Part shown: positions 8,075 to 15,604 of the stretch, in pieces
Position numbering within the stretch: the first letter of the stretch is position 1
Layout of the letters: the number at the start of each line of letters is the position of its first letter
Assembly: GCA_022822125.1 (NCBI GenBank)
Contig: JAJECF010000180.1
Coordinates: 1-21,621 of the forward strand
Direction of reading: 5' to 3'
Source of the DNA: Alphaproteobacteria bacterium
GTDB lineage: Bacteria; Pseudomonadota; Alphaproteobacteria; Bin95
Length of the DNA: 21,621 nt
Position numbers and translations under genes: made by a program
Notes under the pieces: model-generated
Told to the model about the DNA's origin: nothing
The model's input: only the letters and a program-made list of their open reading frames with translations
The model's database searches: none

Positions 8075-8832
8075 CCGTGCATTTCATCGGCGCAGGCCCG
8101 GGTGCGCCCGACCTGATAACGATACGCGGGCTGGCGCTGATCCGCCGGGCGCCGGTGGTGCTCTATGCAGGCTCGCTGGTGCCGGAGGAGGTAATCGCGG
8201 AAGCCCCCGCCGACGCCAGGGTCCGCGACACGGCCGCGATGACGCTGGACGAAATCGAGGCGGAATTCGTTGCGGCCGATGCAGCCGGCAAGGATGTGGC
8301 GCGGGTGCATTCGGGCGACCCCTCGCTTTACGGAGCCGTGGCCGAACAGATGCGCCGCCTCGACCGGCTGGGGATCGCCTATACGATTACGCCGGGTGTG
8401 CCGGCCTTCGCCGCCGCCGCCGCCGCGCTCGGCGTCGAACTCACCCTGCCCGGCATCGCCCAGACGGTAACGCTGACACGAACCGCCATGCGCGCCACGG
8501 CCATGCCGGCAGGGGAAGAGCTTGCCGCGCAGGCGCGGAGCGGCGGGACGCTCGCGATCCATCTTTCGACCGCCAATCTCGCCAATGTCGTCCGCGCGCT
8601 CGCGCCGGAACTGGGGGAGGATTGTCCTGTCGCCGTGGTTTATCGCGCCAGCCAGCCGGACCAGAAGATCGTGACAGGCACGCTGGCGACGATACGCGAG
8701 CGGGTGAAGGCAGCCGGCTTCGCCCGCAGCGCGCTCATTCTGGTGGGCAGGGCGCTTGAGGCCGGAGAGTTCCGGGAGAGCCGCCTTTACGATCCCGCGC
8801 ATCATCACGCATCGCGGCCGCGGCGGCGATGA
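8071..8832 (+). CDS. cobM: Precorrin-4 C11-methyltransferase
   Basis: It methylates C-11 of precorrin-4 to give precorrin-5, using SAM. The 253-residue protein is of family length, starting [18 protein letters not shown], then [51 protein letters not shown] and the late [11 protein letters not shown] and [17 protein letters not shown] blocks typical of CobM/CbiF. The GTG at 8071 overlaps the preceding stop. It is the last gene of the operon; its final 98 bases overlap the 3' end of the convergent Nudix gene on the other strand. The last residues ([10 protein letters not shown]) are not conserved. Confidence 0.94.
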   Translation: MTVHFIGAGPGAPDLITIRGLALIRRAPVVLYAGSLVPEEVIAEAPADARVRDTAAMTLDEIEAEFVAADAAGKDVARVHSGDPSLYGAVAEQMRRLDRLGIAYTITPGVPAFAAAAAALGVELTLPGIAQTVTLTRTAMRATAMPAGEELAAQARSGGTLAIHLSTANLANVVRALAPELGEDCPVAVVYRASQPDQKIVTGTLATIRERVKAAGFARSALILVGRALEAGEFRESRLYDPAHHHASRPRRR

Positions 8833-9223
8833 TCCGGCGCGTCTCGGACCAGAGCCGGTAATCGTCGAGACCGTCCAGCGGCGTCCAGCACGCCTCCGCC
8901 GCATCGTCGCCCGCAACGGCCTCGCCGGACACCCACTCCGCGGCGAAGTCGATCAGCGTGTAGTGGGAGACCGCGGCGCCGGTCTCGTCGCGGCGGATGC
9001 CGTCCACCACATCCACGAGGCCGATCAGTTCGATCTCGACGCCGGCCTCCTCGCGAATTTCCCGAAGCGCGGCGTCCCGGACGGTTTCGCCGCGCTCCTG
9101 CTTGCCGCCGGGAATGCTCCACCGGCCCTTTTGCGGCGGCGCGCCCCGCCGGACCAGCAGCACATCGTCTCCGCGCAGGACGACCACTCCGACACCCACG
9201 ACGGGCCTCTCCGCGCCGATCAT
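8735..9223 (-). CDS. Nudix hydrolase, ADP-ribose pyrophosphatase-like
   Basis: This 162-residue Nudix-fold pyrophosphohydrolase has a complete Nudix box at [23 protein letters not shown], with the REIREE glutamates that bind Mg2+ and the expected GX5EX7REUXEEXG spacing. The stretch WSIPGG precedes the box as in ADP-ribose and nucleotide-sugar pyrophosphatases. The substrate cannot be assigned by eye. The ATG at 9223 has GAGAGG upstream and lies 19 bases after the phaB stop, so it may be a distal gene of the phaB transcript. Its last 30 or so codons overlap the cobM 3' end in antisense and are rich in Pro and Gly, so the C-terminal tail may be dispensable. Confidence 0.88.
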   Translation of the reverse strand: MIGAERPVVGVGVVVLRGDDVLLVRRGAPPQKGRWSIPGGKQERGETVRDAALREIREEAGVEIELIGLVDVVDGIRRDETGAAVSHYTLIDFAAEWVSGEAVAGDDAAEACWTPLDGLDDYRLWSETRRIIAAAAAMRDDARDRKGGSPGTLRPQAPCPPE

Positions 9224-9242
9224 CGCCGCGCCTCTCGAAACG

Positions 9243-9965
<723 letters not shown>

Positions 9966-9983
9966 GGCCTCGGCTCCTTATTT

Positions 9984-10024
9984 TTGCAATGCACAAAAAA
10001 TGGCAGACTCATGCTGCATTGCAA
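9984..10024. promoter_or_regulatory. TGC-rich inverted repeat, putative PhaR operator of phaB
   Basis: TTGCAATGCA (9984-9993) and TGCATTGCAA (10015-10024) form a perfect 10-bp inverted repeat with a 21-base spacer containing an A-run. It sits 18 to 59 bases before the phaB ATG, overlapping where a promoter would be. PhaR regulators are known to bind TGC-rich palindromes upstream of PHA genes, and phaR lies 2.8 kb away. The repeat is seen directly; PhaR binding is inferred. Confidence 0.55.
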
Positions 10025-10051
10025 TATAAACCCGTTATCCGTGGCATCGTG

Positions 10052-11236
10052 TCACGGCAGGCCGTTCATCCAGGCCAACAGGGGCCGCCAGACGCGCCGG
10101 GCCGCCGTTTGCGACGCCATCAACCCGATATGCCCGAGACGCGGACGGCGCAGGACAGCGTTCGGCAGGGCGCGCGCAAGGGCGAGCGCCGAGGCCGGGG
10201 GCACGATGCGGTCCCCGGCGGGCACCACGACAAAGGCCGGCAACGTTGCGGCCTCGGGCCGGACCGGCGCGCCGCCGACGCGCCATTCGCCGCGCATGGG
10301 CTCGTTGCGGCCGTACCAGCCGGCAAAGCATTCGCGGGCCACCGGGGCCGCCAGAGGCACGCCGTCATTCACCCAGTCCTCAAGCTCCACAAAGGCGCGC
10401 TCCGCCTCCGAGCCGGGATCGAGCGCGCCGAAGGCCAGGAACTTCCTCGGCGTGAGCATGGGGTCGAGAGCGTAGAAACAGGTCTGTATCGCATCGACCG
10501 GCATTTCCCCGACCCCGGCGAGCATCTCCGCGAAAGCGGAGCCGGAGAAGGCCAGCCGCCGGGCCTCCGGGCCGTCGCCGCCGTGGAAATCCCAGGGAAC
10601 GGCCAGAAGCGCCAGACCGGCAAACGGCGCGCATGCCCGCAGAACCGTCGCGAGAGCCAGCAGGCCGCCCATGCAATATCCGATGACGACCGGCGGCCGC
10701 GAGGACAGCTGCGCCGCCTCGCGGGCGAACGGCTCCAGGATATTCGCGATATAGCCCGTGCAGTCAAACCCGCGTTCGCGCTCTCCGGGGCTTCCCCAGT
10801 CGACGAGCAGGACATGCCAACCGCGCGCCGCAAGCCAGCGCGCAAAGCTGCGGCGCCCCTCAAGGTCGCAGACATGGTAGCGGTTGACCAGCGAAGGCAC
10901 GACAAGCGCGGTCCGTTCGCCCTCGCCGTAGGAGAGCAGCCGCGCCGCGCCCCGCAGCGCCAGCACCGGTTCGGTCCCGGCGGGCCGCCGAAAGGGGTGG
11001 GCGCGGTAGCGGGCGACCGCCGCCTCGAAGTTCAGGAGGCGCTGCAGCGCCGCCTTCCCGACGGCTTCGGGCGCGACGGTAAACCCGGCGAATTCGCCGG
11101 CAAGGTCGCGGTGCCGGAGGAAGGCGCTAGCCGGTCCCGCCGCTGCCGCCGCGGCGGCTCCGCCCCAGACCGCCGCCGCCGTCGCCATGTGGAGCGCCAG
11201 CGGCCTCGGACCCGTCCTTTCGCCGGGACGGCTCAT
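10052..11236 (-). CDS. phaC: Poly(3-hydroxyalkanoate) synthase-like protein
   Basis: This alpha/beta-hydrolase-fold protein of the PHA synthase family polymerises hydroxyacyl-CoA into polyester granules. It has the lipase-like box GYCMGG with nucleophile Cys188, the acid Asp342 in VPAGDRIVPP, and His369 in RLGHIGLM. VVPSLVNRYHVCDLEGRRSF and LLVDWGSP are family blocks. At 394 residues it is far shorter than class I enzymes (about 560-600) and nearer the class III/IV catalytic subunits, which need a PhaE or PhaR-type partner. The ATG at 11236 lacks a clear Shine-Dalgarno and the first 40 residues are Ala-rich, so the true start may be at 11188 or elsewhere. A small ORF overlaps it upstream. Confidence 0.8.
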   Translation of the reverse strand: MSRPGERTGPRPLALHMATAAAVWGGAAAAAAAGPASAFLRHRDLAGEFAGFTVAPEAVGKAALQRLLNFEAAVARYRAHPFRRPAGTEPVLALRGAARLLSYGEGERTALVVPSLVNRYHVCDLEGRRSFARWLAARGWHVLLVDWGSPGERERGFDCTGYIANILEPFAREAAQLSSRPPVVIGYCMGGLLALATVLRACAPFAGLALLAVPWDFHGGDGPEARRLAFSGSAFAEMLAGVGEMPVDAIQTCFYALDPMLTPRKFLAFGALDPGSEAERAFVELEDWVNDGVPLAAPVARECFAGWYGRNEPMRGEWRVGGAPVRPEAATLPAFVVVPAGDRIVPPASALALARALPNAVLRRPRLGHIGLMASQTAARRVWRPLLAWMNGLP

Positions 11237-11348
11237 CCGGTTGCGGCGGGAACGCCAGCTTCGCGGTTTCGCGCCACCATGCGAGAACGTTCCTTTCCCA
11301 AAGATCGAGAAAGCTTTCCGCCTGTTCGTTGTCCGGCTCTTGACTCAT
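11127..11348 (-). CDS. Small ORF overlapping the phaC start
   Basis: A 73-codon ORF from ATG 11348 overlaps the first 110 bases of phaC in another frame. Its first 40 residues look like real protein: acidic MSQEPDNEQAESF, then an amphipathic stretch LDLWERNVLAWWRETAKLAF rich in aromatic residues. From residue 45 it turns into Gly/Arg-rich sequence, as expected where another frame becomes the coding one. Three readings are possible: a small helper subunit translated before phaC, an N-terminal part of PhaC joined by a frameshift, or a chance ORF. I recognise no family. The aromatic helix would suit granule or PhaC contact, but this is speculation. Confidence 0.4.
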   Translation of the reverse strand: MSQEPDNEQAESFLDLWERNVLAWWRETAKLAFPPQPDEPSRRKDGSEAAGAPHGDGGGGLGRSRRGGSGGTG

Positions 11349-11372
11349 GGAAGCGATATTTTACATTGGAAT

Positions 11373-11419
11373 GAAGGGCTTGGGCCCTTCGTGATTGGAT
11401 AACGGATCTCGATTGGATA
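11373..11419. promoter_or_regulatory. Hairpin and paired GATTGGATA repeats between phaC and the NYN gene
   Basis: The 80-base divergent intergenic region holds a perfect inverted repeat, GAAGGGC (11373-11379) and GCCCTTC (11384-11390), and a direct repeat GATTGGATA at 11393-11401 and 11411-11419, with an 18-base centre-to-centre spacing. AGAGG follows before the NYN start. Such direct repeats between divergent genes often bind a regulator acting on both sides. No named regulator can be assigned. Confidence 0.4.
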
Positions 11420-11428
11420 GAGGTTGTC

Positions 11429-12739
11429 ATGATGCCTTCCCGTCCTGGCCGGGTTCGGGCTGCCCTTTTTGTCGATTTCGACAATGTATTCCTCAGCCTG
11501 GAGGCCGTCGATGCGCGCGCCGCCAAGCGGTTCGCCGAACAGCCGGGCCGCTGGATGCACTGGCTGGAGCGCGGATACCACACGACAGGCGGCGGCCGCG
11601 AAGGGCGCACGCGCCGCGCGCTGCTCATGCGCAATTGCTACCTCAATCCTGCCACCTTCTCCCGCTTTCGCGGCTTCTTCACCCGGAGCGCCTTCTCGGT
11701 CATCGACTGTCCGCCGCTGACCGGCGGCGGCAAGAGCGGCATCGACATCTATATGGCGATCGACATCATCGACGCCCTCAATCATGCCACGCCCTTCGAC
11801 GAGTTCATCATCCTGTCGGCCGATGCAGATTTCACCCCGGTGCTGCTGCGCTTGCGCGCCCACGACCGGCGCACGGCGATCCTCGCCAATGCCGTCGTGG
11901 CGCCGGCGCTGACAGCCGCCTGCAGCTATACCATAGAACAGTCGGTGTTCATCGAGAGCGCGCTCGGGGATGCGTCGGCAGGCAGTCCGATCGCGTCGAT
12001 TCCGGCTGATGGCGCGCGCCCGTTCTCGCCGCGGCCCTTCACGCCCCGTCCGTCGCTGACGGGCGATTATTCGGTGCTGCCGGAGGTTGCGTCGGTTCTG
12101 CATGAGTCGATCGAGCAGGACGGGCCGATACCGGCCGCCGAATTGCCGCATTTTTTCTTCCGTTTCCCCAATTTCCGCAACAGCGACTGGTTCGGTTTTC
12201 GCTCCCTGCGCCGTCTCGCCGAGGCGTTGACGACCGTCGACGCCATGCTGGAATGCGGCGAACCCGGCGAAGAGTGGCAGATGGCGCTGCGCGAGGCGCC
12301 GCTGGAGCCTGCTGCGGCCTCCGAGTCGTTCGAATTCGAGGCATCGGAGGAGGCGGTTGAGGACAGCGAAGGCCTGCCGGCCCTGATCGAGACAGTCCAC
12401 CACCTGGTCGGGGTTCCGGCGCTGGATCCCGACGGGTTCGACCTCCTCTTCGAGCATATGGCCAAGCTGTTCGACGAGGGCGTGACCGACCGGGCCGCCA
12501 TGACGCGCATGCTCCAGGAACGGGCCGGTGAAGAAGGGGTGGCGCTTCCGCGCGAAGCCGCCGAGTTCGTCACCACCGGGCTTTGGCAATCGGGCTTCGA
12601 TGTCGCCTCGGACGCTTCGGACCCGGATGTCGTGGCGAAGGCGTTTCGGGATTACATCGTCGTCAGGTGCGAGCAGGCGCAGCGTCCGCTGAGCGCGGAA
12701 GAGCTTGCACTGGTCGATGAATGGCTGGTGGGGGCCTAG
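11429..12739 (+). CDS. NYN-domain protein with LOTUS/OST-HTH-like region
   Basis: This 436-residue protein has an N-terminal NYN (PIN-like) nuclease domain. ALFVDFDN supplies Asp16/Asp18, KSGIDIYMAIDIIDAL supplies Asp106/Asp112, and IILSADADFTPVLLRL supplies Asp132/Asp134. These acidic residues bind metal in NYN RNases. Residues about 213-280 (YSVLPEVASVLHESIEQDGPIPAAELPHF and on) look like an OST-HTH/LOTUS RNA-binding winged helix, and 315-435 is a second helical region. An acidic linker (300-314) separates the two. RNA cleavage or processing is inferred; the target is unknown. M1 or M2 may be the start; AGAGG lies 5-9 bases upstream. It is divergent from the phaC unit and followed by phaR after 75 bases. 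Confidence 0.85.
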   Translation: MMPSRPGRVRAALFVDFDNVFLSLEAVDARAAKRFAEQPGRWMHWLERGYHTTGGGREGRTRRALLMRNCYLNPATFSRFRGFFTRSAFSVIDCPPLTGGGKSGIDIYMAIDIIDALNHATPFDEFIILSADADFTPVLLRLRAHDRRTAILANAVVAPALTAACSYTIEQSVFIESALGDASAGSPIASIPADGARPFSPRPFTPRPSLTGDYSVLPEVASVLHESIEQDGPIPAAELPHFFFRFPNFRNSDWFGFRSLRRLAEALTTVDAMLECGEPGEEWQMALREAPLEPAAASESFEFEASEEAVEDSEGLPALIETVHHLVGVPALDPDGFDLLFEHMAKLFDEGVTDRAAMTRMLQERAGEEGVALPREAAEFVTTGLWQSGFDVASDASDPDVVAKAFRDYIVVRCEQAQRPLSAEELALVDEWLVGA

Positions 12740-12814
12740 CGCCCGCATTTCTCACCGGGGCCGCCGCCTGTGCTATGCTGCGCTGCAACCCGGACCCGAT
12801 GAGGCGGCGGCGAC

Positions 12815-13393
12815 ATGGCTGCGACCGAGCGAGGGGCCCCGATCCGCATCCGCAAATATGCGAACCGGCGCCTCTACAACACTGCGACCAGCGGTTATGT
12901 GACCCTTGCCGATCTGGCGCAGCTGGTCCGTGACGGCGTCGAGTTCACCGTCGAGGACGCCAAGAGCGGCGAAGACCTGACAAGGGCCACGCTGACCCAG
13001 ATCATCGTTGACGAGGAGCAGAACGGCGCCAACCTGTTGCCGGTCTCGCTGTTGCGCCAGATCATCTCCATGTACCGCGACAATGCAGGCTGGATGCTGC
13101 CGGCCTATCTCGAACAGTCGATGGAGTGGTTCACCGCCAATCACGACGCCATGCGCCGCGAGGTCGAGCGCGCATATGGAGCAGGTTCGGCGTTCGGCTC
13201 CCTGGACGATCTGGGCAAGCGCAATTTTGCGCTGTTCGAGCAGGCCATGCGGATCTGGAGCCCCTTCGGGGCGGCGGCGGCGGAACCGAAGGAAGCGGCG
13301 CCCGATGCAGGCAGCGAATTGCAGGCTATGCGCAGCGAAATCGCCCGGATGCAGGAACGGCTGGACGCGCTGGCGGGGAAGGGCAACGGCTGA
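12815..13393 (+). CDS. phaR: Polyhydroxyalkanoate synthesis repressor PhaR
   Basis: This DNA- and PHA-binding repressor controls phasin and synthesis genes and is released when polymer granules form. The 192 residues begin with the diagnostic N-terminal domain IRIRKYANRRLYNTATSGYVTLADL (about 10-70), followed by the PHB-accumulation region with LLPVSLLRQIISMYRDNAG and LEQSMEWF (about 75-115). A short helical tail, SELQAMRSEIARMQERLDALAGK, probably forms a coiled coil. Length and layout match alphaproteobacterial PhaR. The ATG has GAGG about 10 bases upstream. A GC-rich TGCTGCGCTGCAA stretch before it might be an autoregulatory site, but this is weak. Its stop lies 12 bases from the convergent monooxygenase stop. 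Confidence 0.95.
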   Translation: MAATERGAPIRIRKYANRRLYNTATSGYVTLADLAQLVRDGVEFTVEDAKSGEDLTRATLTQIIVDEEQNGANLLPVSLLRQIISMYRDNAGWMLPAYLEQSMEWFTANHDAMRREVERAYGAGSAFGSLDDLGKRNFALFEQAMRIWSPFGAAAAEPKEAAPDAGSELQAMRSEIARMQERLDALAGKGNG

Positions 13394-13405
13394 CCCCGCT
13401 ACGGA

Positions 13406-14554
13406 CTACGGACCGCCATAGAGCCAGGCCATGCCCTCGCGCAGTTCCGCAGTCGAGAGCACGTGGTTACGCAATTCGCGGCGCACGCCTTCCGCATGGT
13501 AGATCTCGCCCATCATCCGCGCTGTAAGCTGCACCCGGGCGGTGCGGAGATAACGGGCCTGCGTATAGGCGCGGAACGCCTGCTCGACGTCGTCCTCCGC
13601 GGCGAACGCATCGGCCAGCGCCACCGCGTCCTCCACAGCCATGCAGGCGCCCTGGGCCAGATATTGCAGCATCGGATGCGCCGCATCGCCCAGCAGGCAG
13701 ACCCGCCCGCGCGACCACCCGGCCACGGGCTCGCGGTCGCAGAGCACCCACATCCGCCAGGTCTCGATCTTGTCCAGCAGCGCCATCGGCCGGGTCGAGA
13801 TGCCGGCGAAGCGCATCCTTAGCTCCTCCGGGTCGCCTTCGCTGTCCCAGCCTTCGACATAGCGGTCGGAGTGGAACACGGCCACAAGGTTGAACAGGGT
13901 GGAACGCCTCAGCGGATAATGGACCAGATGGTTGCGGGGGCCTGCCCAGAGCGCGGCCGCATTCCACCGCATATCCTCCGGCACCTCGGAGATCGGCAGC
14001 ACGGCGCGGTAGGCGATATGGCCCGAGACATTCGGCGGCCCGTCGCCGACCACATAGTTGCGTATCTTCGACCAGAGGCCGTCCGCGCCGACCAGGAACG
14101 CGCCCTCCCGGCGGCTTCCGTCCGCGAGGTGAGCGCGGACGCGGCTGCCGAGGTCCTCCACCGATACGACCTGGGCATCCGTCTCGAATGTGACCGATTC
14201 CGCCGCTTCGCAGGCGTCCAGCAGCGTCCGGTGGAAATCGGCCCGGTGCGTTACGGCATAGGGCGCGCCGAAACGCTGCCGGAACGCCTCTCCCAGATCG
14301 CCGGTCGTGATCGTTTCTCCGGTCAGCGAGTCCATCATCGCCAGTCGGTCCACGAACACCGCGTCGCGCGATATCGCCTCGGCAACGCCCAGCCGGTCGA
14401 ACATGCGGAAGACATTGGGTCCGAGCTGGATGCCGGCGCCGATCTCCCCGAAAGCAGGCGCCTGCTCCAGCACATGGCTGGCGATCCCCTGCCGCGCCAG
14501 CGCCAGCGCCGCTGCAAGGCCGCCGAGACCGCCGCCGACGATGAGCGCGGTCAC
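13406..14554 (-). CDS. FAD-dependent aromatic monooxygenase, 3-hydroxybenzoate 6-hydroxylase/salicylate hydroxylase type
   Basis: This group A flavin monooxygenase (382 residues) hydroxylates an aromatic acid using NADH and O2. The FAD motifs are GGGLGG (7-12) with Glu30, GADG (156-159), and GDAAHPM (289-295). YLAQGACMAVEDA follows, as in salicylate 1-hydroxylase and 3-hydroxybenzoate 6-hydroxylase. His212 in LVHYPLR and Gln301 sit where the Rhodococcus 3-hydroxybenzoate 6-hydroxylase has catalytic His213 and Gln301, as I recall. The C-terminal AWLYGG end also recalls that subgroup. The true substrate is not provable: no ring-cleavage gene lies nearby. GTG start 14554 overlaps the stop of the upstream LLM gene in GTGA. 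Confidence 0.82.
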   Translation of the reverse strand: MTALIVGGGLGGLAAALALARQGIASHVLEQAPAFGEIGAGIQLGPNVFRMFDRLGVAEAISRDAVFVDRLAMMDSLTGETITTGDLGEAFRQRFGAPYAVTHRADFHRTLLDACEAAESVTFETDAQVVSVEDLGSRVRAHLADGSRREGAFLVGADGLWSKIRNYVVGDGPPNVSGHIAYRAVLPISEVPEDMRWNAAALWAGPRNHLVHYPLRRSTLFNLVAVFHSDRYVEGWDSEGDPEELRMRFAGISTRPMALLDKIETWRMWVLCDREPVAGWSRGRVCLLGDAAHPMLQYLAQGACMAVEDAVALADAFAAEDDVEQAFRAYTQARYLRTARVQLTARMMGEIYHAEGVRRELRNHVLSTAELREGMAWLYGGP

Positions 14555-15378
14555 AGCAGGGCCGCCCAGCGGTCGAGCAATGGCAGCACCTCGTCCGCCC
14601 CGGCGCTCGGCAGGTTGAAGACGACCCGCGCGATCCCGGCTTCGCGCCAGGCGTCGAGGCCGGCGGCATCACCCGCCGCGCCGAAGACGGTGATCGGCAC
14701 GGAGCGCCCGGCCTCCGCCTCCATGGCGCGGAATTCCGGCAGCCTGTCCAGCAGATGGTAGGTCGGCCTCTCGGCATGCGGCACCCAGCCGTCTCCCCAG
14801 GCAAGCGCGCGGCGCGCGCCATGCGGGAACTCGCCGCCGACGAGCACGGGCGGCCCTCCCGGCTGCGCAGGCTTCGGGCGCGCGCGCATCGGCGGGAAAG
14901 AGAGACGCCGGCCCGACCAGGACGCCTCCTCCTCGCTCCATATGGCGCGAATGGCGGCGATGCGTTCCCGCAGCACCCCGAAGCGCTCCTCGAACGCCGT
15001 GCCGTGGTTCGCCATCTCCTCGCGGTTCCAGCCGCCGCCGACGCCGAACAGGAAACGCCCCTCGGAGAGCGCGTCCAGACTCGCGGTTTCCTTCGCAAGC
15101 TGGATCGGGTCGCGCTGTGCGGCGAGGCAGATGCCGGTCGCCACCTTCAGGCGTTCCGTGGCGGCGGCGGCCATTGACAGCACGACGAACGGGTCCGCCA
15201 CATCGGCATATTTCTCCGGCAGCGCCCCGCCCTGCGGCCAGGGCGAGGCGCGTTCCACCGGGATATGCGAGTGCTCCGGAGCCCAGAACGACTCGAAGCC
15301 GCGCTCCTCCAGCGCCCGCGCCAGCGCGGCCGGGCGCATGGAGTAGTCGGTAACGAACATCGCCGCGCCGAACAGCAT
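14551..15378 (-). CDS. LLM-class (luciferase-like) F420-type oxidoreductase
   Basis: This is a 275-residue TIM-barrel luciferase-like protein. FWAPEHSHIPV, VLSMAAAATERLKVATGICLAAQRDPIQLAKETASLDALS, and GVGGGWNREEM are hallmarks of the TIGR03619-like subfamily predicted to use F420. Whether this organism makes F420 is not shown here, and members may use FMN. The ATG at 15378 is preferred because GGAGG lies 9 bases upstream; the longer TTG reading begins right at that GGAGG. It is co-transcribed with the flavin monooxygenase downstream (GTGA overlap), which suggests a shared oxidative pathway. Confidence 0.82.
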   Translation of the reverse strand: MLFGAAMFVTDYSMRPAALARALEERGFESFWAPEHSHIPVERASPWPQGGALPEKYADVADPFVVLSMAAAATERLKVATGICLAAQRDPIQLAKETASLDALSEGRFLFGVGGGWNREEMANHGTAFEERFGVLRERIAAIRAIWSEEEASWSGRRLSFPPMRARPKPAQPGGPPVLVGGEFPHGARRALAWGDGWVPHAERPTYHLLDRLPEFRAMEAEAGRSVPITVFGAAGDAAGLDAWREAGIARVVFNLPSAGADEVLPLLDRWAALL

Positions 15379-15449
15379 AGGGCCCAACCTCCGGTCCTCC
15401 CGTTAGTACAGAATCCGTTCGGGTTGAAGCGAACCGGTCCGTAGAGCCT

Positions 15450-15575
15450 CAATCGTCTCCCCGGACGGAGCGTAGCGGAGATCCGGGGTCCATCTCCCTG
15501 CCGTTCTGCCGGATTGCGTCGGCGCTGCTGGGCCCCGGCTCGGAGGCCGGGGCGACGATCTCGGGCTCGGATCGA
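15450..15575. repeat. Dispersed palindromic intergenic repeat
   Basis: CCCCGGA (15459-15465) pairs with TCCGGGG (15482-15488), followed by GTCCATCTCCCTGCCGTTCTG and a second perfect palindrome at 15532-15553. This pattern (CCCCGG...ATCCGGGG-TCCATCTCCCTGCCG...CCCGGCTCGGAGGCCGGG) recalls a common intergenic repeat of alphaproteobacterial genomes. A 61-codon minus-strand ORF across it (15403-15588, containing RYAPSGE) is the usual spurious ORF of such repeats. Copy number elsewhere cannot be tested from one window. Confidence 0.6.
15532..15553 (-). terminator. Perfect 8-bp hairpin after the acetamidase gene
   Basis: GCCCCGGC (15532-15539), a 6-base loop, and GCCGGGGC (15546-15553) form a strong stem 52 bases past the acetamidase stop on the minus strand. 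No T-run follows, so it may block exonucleases or belong only to the repeat rather than end transcription. Confidence 0.35.
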
Positions 15576-15604
15576 AATGCAGTTCCATCAGAACAGGCTA
15601 CCCG

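Noticed and set aside
12755..12800. PhaR site before phaR (TGCTGCGCTGCAA)
   Set aside because: It is TGC-rich but not a clean palindrome and does not match the one before phaB; too weak to list.
13467..15098. Minus-strand 543-codon frame
   Set aside because: It spans two well-supported genes in a shifted frame and has Arg/Ala-rich composition without motifs.
15403..15588. Minus-strand 61-codon ORF
   Set aside because: It lies wholly in the palindromic intergenic repeat and shows the composition typical of spurious repeat ORFs.
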